Source: Rhodocyclaceae bacterium UBA1310 (GTDB lineage Bacteria > Pseudomonadota > Gammaproteobacteria > Burkholderiales > Rhodocyclaceae). Taken from it: DNA of 17,523 nt. The stretch's first letter is position 1. Every line of letters starts with the position of its first letter. The stretch is taken from contig DBTS01000034.1 of assembly GCA_002307175.1 (NCBI GenBank), forward strand, positions 1 through 17,523, written 5' to 3'. The translations under genes and the position numbers were made by a program. The notes under the pieces were generated by a model that saw only the letters and a list, made by a program, of their open reading frames with translations, did not search any database and had not been told where the DNA came from. Positions 7,575 to 12,475 of the stretch are shown in pieces.

Positions 7575-7886
7575 TCAGCGCTGCATGACCTGAACGTCGA
7601 CCATCCGGCCGTCCTTGCCGAGATCGACATAGACCAGTTCCTTCTGATCAAAGTCAGTGGAGAGTTCATACACCATCGAGTGCTTGCCATCCATCCAGCT
7701 ACTGACGCTTTCCGGAGCGCCCAGTGCCTGGGTGACTTCGGCGGTCGTGGCGCCAGCGCGCAGATGGTCGATCTGATCCTGTGTGACGAGGTGGCCACTG
7801 GAGGCGGCAAAACTGGCCTGCGCTGCCAGTGCCAGGCCCAGGCCCAGGGAAGCGATTGCGACGGTGAAAGTTTTACGTGCGTTCAT
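7575..7886 (-). CDS. BamE/OsmE (SmpA/OmlA)-like exported small protein, paralogue A
   Basis: 103 aa. The ATG at 7886 has AAGGAG seven bases upstream; the longer frame to 7937 lacks a site. A cleavable signal peptide (MNARK, a hydrophobic core, cut after about ASFA) leads to a mature protein of ~78 residues. There is no lipobox Cys, so it should be a soluble periplasmic protein and not a lipoprotein. The mature part matches the SmpA/OmlA layout of a short helix pair with 'LVTQDQIDHLRAG' and 'EVTQALGAPES', then strands 'MVYELST', 'LVYVDLGKDGRMVDVQV'. Family members include BamE and OsmE, which act at the outer membrane or in osmotic stress; a direct role in BAM is not implied. It is the copy nearest the two-component operon, with its own box-bearing promoter and terminator. 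Confidence 0.85.
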   Translation of the reverse strand: MNARKTFTVAIASLGLGLALAAQASFAASSGHLVTQDQIDHLRAGATTAEVTQALGAPESVSSWMDGKHSMVYELSTDFDQKELVYVDLGKDGRMVDVQVMQR

Positions 7887-7918
7887 GATTGACTCCTTGA
7901 TCATTTTGTTTTGGGGGA

Positions 7919-7935
7919 GGACATATCTGCTGTCC
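7919..7935 (-). other. 5' leader hairpin of paralogue A
   Basis: Minus-strand GGACA (7935-7931), a 7-nt loop and TGTCC (7923-7919) form a stem-loop a few bases from the predicted transcript start, followed by a C-run and A-run before the ribosome binding site. Confidence 0.45.
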
Positions 7936-7944
7936 ATGGAAAAC

Positions 7945-7977
7945 AGAATACGCGCACTTTCTTAATCCAATCTTAAA
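7945..7977 (-). promoter_or_regulatory. PmrA/QseB-like box and -10 of paralogue A
   Basis: In plus-strand letters, CTTAAT (7961-7966), CCAAT, CTTAAA (7972-7977). Exactly ten bases further along the minus strand is TATTCT (7950-7945) as -10. The predicted start is near 7938, about 52 nt before the ATG. Confidence 0.75.
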
Positions 7978-8000
7978 ACCAAATAAATTCATATGGAATA

Positions 8001-8021
8001 AAAAAGGGAGCGCAAGCTCCC
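8001..8021 (-). terminator. Intrinsic terminator of paralogue B
   Basis: GGGAGC (8006-8011), GCAA loop, GCTCCC (8016-8021). On the minus strand the stem is followed by TTTTT (8005-8001) and more A/T bases. Confidence 0.88.
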
Positions 8022-8048
8022 TCTTCTGGCGATCAACCATATCGTGTT

Positions 8049-8354
8049 TCAGCGCTCGATGATCTGAATGTCAGTCATTCTGTTGTTGCTGCCCAGGTCA
8101 ACGTAGACATGCTGGAGCTGATCGTAGTGAGTTGATATTTCGTACACCAGAGAACGACTCCCATCCATCCAGCGTGTCACACTTTCCGGGGTTCCCAGGG
8201 TACGGGTAACTTCTTCTGCCTTGCAGCCAGAAGGTAGCTTGCTGAGCTGGGTGCGTGTCACCAGATGAGTTCCTTCCGAGGCGAGGCTACACTCGGCTGC
8301 AAGTGCCAAGCCCACGGAAACGGCGATGATGAAGATCGATTTTTGCGTATTCAT
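8049..8354 (-). CDS. BamE/OsmE (SmpA/OmlA)-like exported small protein, paralogue B
   Basis: 101 aa. The ATG at 8354 has AAGGAT seven bases upstream. The signal peptide begins MNTQKS and runs through a hydrophobic core to about SLAS. The Cys in AAECSLAS is preceded by Glu, so it is not a lipobox. The mature region keeps the family plan (LVTRTQLSKLPSG, EEVTRTLGTPESVTRWMDG, SLVYEIST, HVYVDLGSNN). It is the most divergent copy by eye: LGTPE replaces LGAPE, SNNRM replaces GKDxKM, and a Cys (GCKAEE) appears in the mature helix region. The function is unknown; regulation by the neighbouring QseB/PmrA-like regulator is inferred from its box. Confidence 0.85.
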   Translation of the reverse strand: MNTQKSIFIIAVSVGLALAAECSLASEGTHLVTRTQLSKLPSGCKAEEVTRTLGTPESVTRWMDGSRSLVYEISTHYDQLQHVYVDLGSNNRMTDIQIIER

Positions 8355-8402
8355 GATTGAATCCTTATCTGCCGGGGTAGCCGATGGCTTCCCAGAGCAT
8401 TC

Positions 8403-8435
8403 AGATTACGCGCGCTGCCTTAGAGGAATCTTAAT
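8403..8435 (-). promoter_or_regulatory. PmrA/QseB-like box and -10 of paralogue B
   Basis: In plus-strand letters, CTTAGA (8419-8424), GGAAT, CTTAAT (8430-8435), the least perfect of the five boxes. TAATCT (8408-8403, minus strand) lies exactly ten bases downstream. The predicted start is near 8396. A small AGCC-GAT-GGCT hairpin (8379-8389) lies in the leader. Confidence 0.7.
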
Positions 8436-8460
8436 TGCCGGAAAGTGCTATGTGCATAAA

Positions 8461-8481
8461 ATAAAGGGAGCGCCAGCTCCC
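8461..8481 (-). terminator. Intrinsic terminator of paralogue C
   Basis: GGGAGC (8466-8471), GCCA loop, GCTCCC (8476-8481). The minus strand continues TTTAT into further T-rich sequence. The stem arms are the same as in the terminators of A and B. Confidence 0.85.
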
Positions 8482-8518
8482 CGTTATTTCATTACTTCAC
8501 TCCAGAGAGATGAAATTC

Positions 8519-8821
8519 TCAGCGCGGTTCATTCCGCACGTCGGTGACCTTGCTGTCTTTGCCCAGATCAACGTAGACAAGTTCCTGCAGGTCGTTGTGG
8601 CTGGAGAGCTCAGCGATCGTGGAGTGCTTGCCCTCCATCCACTGGGTAACACTTTCCGGAGCACCCAGAGCCTGGGTGACTTCGGTAGCGCTGGCGCCGT
8701 CATGCAACTGGTCCAGTTGATCTTGAGATACAAGGTGGGTGGAAGCAGCAAAACCTGATTGAGCCGCCACAGCCAGACCGAGCGAAGTGATGATCATGGG
8801 AAGCGATTTGCGGATAGTCAT
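8519..8821 (-). CDS. BamE/OsmE (SmpA/OmlA)-like exported small protein, paralogue C
   Basis: 100 aa. The ATG at 8821 has AAGGA about eight bases upstream. The signal peptide begins MTIRKS and ends around SGFAA. The mature part is close to paralogue A in the first half (HLVSQDQLDQL, ATEVTQALGAPESV). It has lost the MVYE strand core, reading STIAELSS where the others read MVYEIS or LVYEIS. It ends VTDVRNEPR instead of a hydrophobic VQIIxR strand. These changes could mean altered partner binding or relaxed selection. The DNA coding for GKDSK/DLGKD is nearly identical to paralogue D, suggesting recent duplication or gene conversion. It has its own promoter box and terminator. Confidence 0.83.
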   Translation of the reverse strand: MTIRKSLPMIITSLGLAVAAQSGFAASTHLVSQDQLDQLHDGASATEVTQALGAPESVTQWMEGKHSTIAELSSHNDLQELVYVDLGKDSKVTDVRNEPR

Positions 8822-8877
8822 GATGAAGTCCTTTTTTTTGGGGGGGTGACCAGGCTTTTCTCCGCCTATGAACTGAT

Positions 8878-8910
8878 AGTCTATGAGCGCTGTCTTAAGC
8901 GACGCTTAAA
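8878..8910 (-). promoter_or_regulatory. PmrA/QseB-like box and -10 of paralogue C
   Basis: In plus-strand letters, CTTAAG (8894-8899), CGACG, CTTAAA (8905-8910). TAGACT (8883-8878, minus strand) is ten bases downstream. The predicted start is near 8871. The leader has a weak AGGC/GCCT stem (8852-8867) followed by a run of seven C's and eight A's on the minus strand. Confidence 0.75.
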
Positions 8911-8945
8911 GTCTTGTAATGAATGTATCTTCAAGTGTGAAATGC

Positions 8946-8965
8946 AAAAAGGGGCCAGCGGCCCC
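8946..8965 (-). terminator. Intrinsic terminator of paralogue D
   Basis: GGGGCC (8951-8956), AGC loop, GGCCCC (8960-8965). On the minus strand it is followed by TTTTT (8950-8946). The stem differs in sequence from the GGGAGC stems of the other three. Confidence 0.88.
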
Positions 8966-8988
8966 TTTACCAACTTTATGACAAAAAA

Positions 8989-9288
8989 TTAGCGTGCAAT
9001 GATCTGCACGTCGGTCATCTTGCCGTCTTTGCCCAGATCAACGTAGACCAGCTGTTGGTCGTGGTCGTGGCTGGAAATTTCATAGACCATTGAATGGGTG
9101 CCGTTCATCCAGCTTGTGGTGTCTTCAGGGGCACCGAGCACACGGGTGACTTCATCAACACTGATGCCGGGCTTGAGCTGGTCAAGCTGGGCCTGGGTAA
9201 CCAGATTGTCTGCTGCGTGGCTGGCCTGTGCTGCCAGAGCGAGAGCGAGACTCGAGACGACTAGAGGGAGGGCTTTGCGGATGTTCAT
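8989..9288 (-). CDS. BamE/OsmE (SmpA/OmlA)-like exported small protein, paralogue D
   Basis: 99 aa. The ATG at 9288 follows AGAG in an A-rich leader, a weaker ribosome binding site than in A-C. The signal peptide begins MNIRKALPLV and is cut near ASHA. The mature protein is DNLVTQAQLDQLKPG, then DEVTRVLGAPEDTTSWMNG, MVYEISS, a HDHD stretch, and LVYVDLGKDGKMTDVQIIAR. It is the most canonical copy and could represent the ancestral form, though this cannot be decided by eye. The His/Asp-rich loop (SSHDHDQQ) between strands is absent from the others and could bind metal; that is speculative. It has its own box promoter and terminator. Confidence 0.85.
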   Translation of the reverse strand: MNIRKALPLVVSSLALALAAQASHAADNLVTQAQLDQLKPGISVDEVTRVLGAPEDTTSWMNGTHSMVYEISSHDHDQQLVYVDLGKDGKMTDVQIIAR

Positions 9289-9317
9289 TTTTTACTCTGC
9301 TTGTTTTTTGGGAGAGA

Positions 9318-9331
9318 GACAGCGAACTGTC
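9318..9331 (-). other. 5' leader hairpin with TTCG loop, paralogue D
   Basis: Minus-strand GACAG-TTCG-CTGTC is a compact stem with a UUCG tetraloop, placed about four bases after the predicted transcript start. Confidence 0.5.
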
Positions 9332-9341
9332 CATGATTTGA

Positions 9342-9374
9342 AGGCTACGCCCCCTCGCTTAAGCGAGTCTTAAA
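9342..9374 (-). promoter_or_regulatory. PmrA/QseB-like box and -10 of paralogue D
   Basis: In plus-strand letters, CTTAAG (9358-9363), CGAGT, CTTAAA (9369-9374). TAGCCT (9347-9342, minus strand) is exactly ten bases downstream. The predicted start is near 9335, about 47 nt before the ATG. Confidence 0.75.
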
Positions 9375-9660
9375 AACCGGTTCATCGGCTTCCCGCGAGA
9401 CCGTGAGTGAGGCTTATGCGCTTCCATTCCCCCTGCTGCTGGCTGTACGTTGCAGCTAGTGCACAGATTCCAGGGGGACTCTGACTCTTTGCCTGCCTGG
9501 AAGTGGCGAAGGATTTCTGATGGTCTTCGGCTGACTCCTGTGTGTCGTGATCTGCCGGGCAATGTCTGATTGGGGCAGTCGCCTTGGCAAGACAGTTGGC
9601 ATGCCTGACAATGCGATGTCGCCGAAGAAGTTCTTGCGTGGCGCTATTGGAGAATTCCGT
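9375..9660. other. Gap between divergent paralogue D and lipoprotein gene
   Basis: Non-coding by my reading. The downstream frame stays open back to 9547 but without a ribosome binding site. No strong hairpin or -10/-35 pair for the plus-strand gene stands out. The box at 9358-9374 is the nearest regulatory element and could in principle act in both directions. Confidence 0.35.
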
Positions 9661-10209
9661 ATGGCGTGGATTGAAAAGACGCGGCGTGGTCTGGCCATTC
9701 TGATGATGGCCTGTTTCTTTCTTCCACTTGCCGAGTGTTCGAAGAAGGAAGACGTTCCGGTGGAAAGCCTGGGGCAGGCAGATCGGCAGGCCCTTGGAGC
9801 CCCGGTTTTAAACGCTCCGGTGCAGCGCCAGCAAACGGCTCCGGGGTTTTGGGACTCTGCGGAAAAAGAGCGGTTTTTCCCGGCGGAACTGCCTGTTTCT
9901 GAAGTGGCTTTCTGGGTTTGGCTGGGCCTGCTGAGTGGACCCCTGGGATGTGCGATACTGCGTGGATTCGCACAAAACTCCCGTCTGAAGGTGTTGCCTG
10001 CAGGCGTGGAGATTGGCTTGGAAGCCTGCCTGCTGTGGTTTCTTTGCGAGTCTGGCAGCACGGGCTGGAAGATTTGCTGGGGAGGAATGCTCGCCGCCCT
10101 GGCTGCGATACTGCTGGCACTGGCCGCGGTGCGCGATTTATCTATCGAAATGTGCCGATGGTGGGCACAACGGAATTTGGAGGACGGTTTTCATAACCGG
10201 TTTTCATAG
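9661..10209 (+). CDS. Putative multi-pass membrane lipoprotein, unknown function
   Basis: 182 aa from the ATG at 9661, which has GGAG (9649-9652) eight bases upstream; the in-frame starts at 9547-9640 have no site. The N-terminus MAWIEKTRRGLAILMMACFF runs to LPLAECS, a lipobox-like sequence with Cys26. It is imperfect because Glu occupies the -1 position, so it may instead be a simple membrane anchor. Three further hydrophobic stretches follow (VAFWVWLGLLSGPLGCAILR, VEIGLEACLLWFLC, MLAALAAILLALAAV), so the protein is probably an inner-membrane protein with 3-4 spans. I do not recognise the family. It is 45 bp upstream of the next plus-strand gene and may share its transcript. Confidence 0.6.
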   Translation: MAWIEKTRRGLAILMMACFFLPLAECSKKEDVPVESLGQADRQALGAPVLNAPVQRQQTAPGFWDSAEKERFFPAELPVSEVAFWVWLGLLSGPLGCAILRGFAQNSRLKVLPAGVEIGLEACLLWFLCESGSTGWKICWGGMLAALAAILLALAAVRDLSIEMCRWWAQRNLEDGFHNRFS

Positions 10210-10254
10210 TGACTGACTGATTTATTCATCGATTTACCCCATGAGGAGGCAGGT

Positions 10255-10710
10255 ATGAGTACTACAACTGCGCAGTACCCGAAAGATCCCGATTACGTCT
10301 GGCTGGCCGTTGATGATTCGCGCCATGTCGGGCTCCTGTTCTCCCTTGGCAAAGGGCCGGTTCCTGGTGCCGTGATCGCATCTGGCGGCTTGACCGGTGA
10401 CGCTCTGCTGGAGCAACTGGCGAAGCTGAAGAAGGTCGGCACTGCGGAGCTGCAGTTCCCCTCCGATGCCGTGAAAAACGCCACCGAACTGGCGGCGCTC
10501 GGTTTTTATGTAGCAGAGTGGACGGGCGATAAACCGCAGCGTGCCGTGCGGTCGGGTGTGTATGAAATCGGTCAGGCCCCCTCCTATCCGCTGAGCGTCG
10601 ATCAGTTGCCCGAGGAACTCAGCAAACTGGCCTACGTCAGCTATCTGGAAGGCATCAACTTCCCGGCAGCGCGACAGGGTGGGGTGCCAGTCAAGGGAGT
10701 CACTCCCTGA
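10255..10710 (+). CDS. Hypothetical soluble protein, 151 aa
   Basis: The ATG at 10255 is preceded by a strong GAGGAGG about eight bases upstream. No signal peptide or membrane segment is visible. The N-terminal half reads like a small alpha/beta domain (DYVWLAVDDSRHVGLLFSLG, then PGAVIASGG). A helix with LLEQLAKLKKVG and a charged GFYVAEWTGDKPQRAV strand follow. I do not recognise the family. The stop is followed immediately by a hairpin shared with the convergent iron transporter gene. Confidence 0.75.
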   Translation: MSTTTAQYPKDPDYVWLAVDDSRHVGLLFSLGKGPVPGAVIASGGLTGDALLEQLAKLKKVGTAELQFPSDAVKNATELAALGFYVAEWTGDKPQRAVRSGVYEIGQAPSYPLSVDQLPEELSKLAYVSYLEGINFPAARQGGVPVKGVTP

Positions 10711-10738
10711 GCGTGATCAGCTTCTGAGAAGCTGACGC
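10711..10738. terminator. Hairpin between convergent genes
   Basis: TCAGCTTC (10717-10724), TGA loop, GAAGCTGA (10728-10735), extended by GCGT (10711-10714) pairing with ACGC (10735-10738) over a small bulge. It fills the 35-bp gap between two convergent stop codons and probably stops transcription from both sides, although it lacks a T-run. Confidence 0.5.
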
Positions 10739-10745
10739 CAAGGCA

Positions 10746-11873
10746 TCAGCTCAGCGAAACACCGATCAGCGCGCCGGTGCCGTAGGTGACACCGGCTGCG
10801 ACTGCGCCGATGATGATCTGGCGCAGGGCTGAAAACACGGGGCCACGTCCGCTGAAAAGCGAAGTGGCCACTCCGATGGCACCGAGCGCCAGTGTGCTCA
10901 GTGCGGCACTCCAGAGCATGCCCGGCAGGCCCGCAACGAAGAAGAACGGCAGTATCGGGAAAATCGCCCCGGCGGCAAACAGCACGAAAGAGAAGCCTGC
11001 TGCACTCCACGGATTGCCGCCCAGCTCTGCGGGGTCAATCCCCAGTTCTTCCCGCACCAGCGTATCGAGTGCGGCATCCTTGTCCGACATCACATGCTGT
11101 GCCATACGCTGGGCATCCTCACGGGCGATGCCCTTGGCCTGGAAGATCAGTGCCAGTTCCTTGCGCTCTGCCTCCGGCGTTTCCTCCAGCTCGCGGCGCT
11201 CCATCTCGATTTGGGTTTGCGCAAATTCGCGCGAGTTGGTCACCGAAAGCCATTCGCCAAGCGCCATCGAGATTGCCCCTGCAATCAGGCCCGCCAGACC
11301 GCTAAGCAGAATGGTATGCGGGCTCACGCCAGCGCCTGCGACACCCATGACCAGACACAGGTTCGAGACGAGCCCATCATTGGCCCCGAGCACGGAGGCG
11401 CGCAATTCGTTGCCAGAGCCACGGCGGTGCCAGCGTTCGCTATCGGTGATGGCGGCCCCTGTCAGTCCTTTGTGCTTGCCTACCGCAGCGCCCAGTACGG
11501 CAGCATGAGAGTTTTCTTCAGCAGAGAGCGTCCTTGCATCTTCCTGGCCTGCGTATTTGTTGCGGTCGGCTCGCTCTGCCGCAGCGATGCTGGGCAGCAC
11601 AAAGTGTGGACCGAAAATACGCGCCAGCCATACCAGCGTACGGGTACGGAAGCTGGGGGTGAATGCTGCAGGGGTGATGCCGCCTGCCAGCAGACGATCA
11701 CGCCAGATGGCGGCGTGATCGGTTTCCGCCTGGGCCAGCTGCACAAACAGATCCTTGCGCACAGGGTCGGATTCAGCCCTGGCCATGCCCGCATAGAGCG
11801 CTGCACCATCAAGTTCGTCGGTCAGGTTTGCCTGATAACGGAGCGCATCGGCGTTCAGAGGGGAGGGCGGCAT
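10746..11873 (-). CDS. MbfA-type iron exporter: ferritin-like domain fused to VIT1/CCC1
   Basis: 375 aa. The N-terminal ~125 residues form a ferritin/rubrerythrin-like helical domain with candidate di-iron ligands Glu20, Glu50 and His53 (AETDHAAIW), Glu100, and Glu119/Glu120 and His123 (SAEENSHAAVLG). From about residue 155 the VIT1/CCC1 membrane domain begins (RASVLGANDGLVSN is its hallmark). TM helices run through LLSGLAGLIAGAISMALGEW, a charged cytoplasmic insert (MERRELEETPEAERKELALI) that in this family binds metal, and three further TM helices to the C-terminus. Known relatives (MbfA of Agrobacterium and Bradyrhizobium) export iron and protect against iron and peroxide stress. The ATG at 11873 has no good ribosome binding site but lies 25 bp after a near-perfect promoter -10. 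I am confident of the family and less so of the transport direction. Confidence 0.9.
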   Translation of the reverse strand: MPPSPLNADALRYQANLTDELDGAALYAGMARAESDPVRKDLFVQLAQAETDHAAIWRDRLLAGGITPAAFTPSFRTRTLVWLARIFGPHFVLPSIAAAERADRNKYAGQEDARTLSAEENSHAAVLGAAVGKHKGLTGAAITDSERWHRRGSGNELRASVLGANDGLVSNLCLVMGVAGAGVSPHTILLSGLAGLIAGAISMALGEWLSVTNSREFAQTQIEMERRELEETPEAERKELALIFQAKGIAREDAQRMAQHVMSDKDAALDTLVREELGIDPAELGGNPWSAAGFSFVLFAAGAIFPILPFFFVAGLPGMLWSAALSTLALGAIGVATSLFSGRGPVFSALRQIIIGAVAAGVTYGTGALIGVSLS

Positions 11874-11904
11874 GGTGGGTATGAACCGGGCAGACGGAAT
11901 CCAG

Positions 11905-11910
11905 ATTATA
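11905..11910 (-). promoter_or_regulatory. -10 promoter element (TATAAT) of the iron transporter gene
   Basis: On the minus strand TATAAT is a perfect -10. The predicted start is near 11898, ~25 nt before the ATG. No good -35 is seen at the normal distance. The AT-rich AAATGCATAATTT just upstream contains the palindrome ATGCAT and may bind a regulator; it does not match a Fur box. Confidence 0.5.
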
Positions 11911-11957
11911 AGAAATTATGCATTTGGCGTTTTGACATGCTGCAAACTGCGCTGCGA

Positions 11958-12386
11958 CTATGCCTTGGGCCAGGCCAGCACAAGTGCACCGGCAGTAACC
12001 AGCCCACCCCCTGCAACAACACGCCAGTTCAACGGCTCACCCAGCACTACCACGCCCAGTATGATGGCAAATACCACGCTGAGCTTGTCGATGGGGGCGA
12101 CCAGCGAGGCCGGTGCCATCTGCAGGGCGCGGTAGTAGAACAGCCAGGAGAGGCCGGTGGCGATGCCGGAGAGCACCAGGAAGACTATCGCGCGTGGTGT
12201 GGTGGTCTGCGGCCATTGCCATTCGTTACGCGTTGTGACGATGGCGGCTGTCAGTACGATGATGACTACCGTGCGGATCAGCGTGGCAAGATTCGAGTTC
12301 AGACCAGCCACGCCGAGCTTGCCAAGGATGGCAGTGAGCCCGGCGAAAAAGGCCGAGGCGAAAGCACAAACCTTCCATGAGAGCAT
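11958..12386 (-). CDS. Single-domain EamA (DMT superfamily) transporter
   Basis: 142 aa, the size of one EamA repeat; most DMT transporters carry two repeats in about 300 aa. Single-repeat forms are known and are thought to work as dimers. Five or so membrane segments can be read: WKVCAFASAFFAGLTAILGK, NLATLIRTVVIIVLTAAIVT, AIVFLVLSGIATGLSWLFYY, then LVAPIDKLSVVFAIILGVVVLGE with the typical E-P-L motif, and VVAGGGLVTAGALVLAW. The ATG at 12386 has GGAAAG about four to five bases upstream. The substrate is unknown. It lies downstream of the DUF1501 gene by 89 bp on the same strand. Confidence 0.9.
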   Translation of the reverse strand: MLSWKVCAFASAFFAGLTAILGKLGVAGLNSNLATLIRTVVIIVLTAAIVTTRNEWQWPQTTTPRAIVFLVLSGIATGLSWLFYYRALQMAPASLVAPIDKLSVVFAIILGVVVLGEPLNWRVVAGGGLVTAGALVLAWPKA

Positions 12387-12430
12387 GAGACTTTCCGTTT
12401 CAATTTTGTTGGCAATGGCGGAGATGCTAC

Positions 12431-12445
12431 GCCTTGTGGCAAGGC
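12431..12445 (-). terminator. Short hairpin between DUF1501 and EamA genes
   Basis: GCCTTG (12431-12436), TGG, CAAGGC (12440-12445). It has a 6-bp stem and no T-tract. It could reduce read-through from the DUF1501 gene; the evidence is thin. Confidence 0.25.
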
Positions 12446-12475
12446 CCGCAAAGCGAAGCGGCGCAGCTCATGCGT

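Larger units (their letters stand above)
7523..9374 (-). repeat. Array of four tandem paralogous transcription units
   Basis: Four units run head to tail: 7523-7977, 8001-8435, 8461-8910 and 8946-9374 (455, 435, 450 and 429 bp). Each has, in transcription order, a CTTAAN-N5-CTTAAN box, a -10, a short leader with a hairpin, a ~100-codon ORF and an intrinsic terminator. Spacers between units are only 23-35 bp. The whole promoter-gene-terminator cassette has been duplicated. Parts of units C and D remain nearly identical at the nucleotide level (for example GCCCAGATCAACGTAGAC in both). Confidence 0.85.

Noticed and set aside
9580..9625. Sigma-54 promoter near TTGGCATGCC upstream of the 9661 gene
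   Set aside because: The -24 element is only partial and no proper -12 element follows at the required distance.
11890..11925. Fur box at the iron transporter promoter
   Set aside because: The AT-rich dyad does not resemble the GATAATGATAATCATTATC consensus closely enough.
11094..12380. 428-aa plus-strand ORF across the iron transporter and EamA genes
   Set aside because: It is antisense to two well-supported genes and reads as compositionally odd protein (Cys/Gly/Gln-rich) with no domain.
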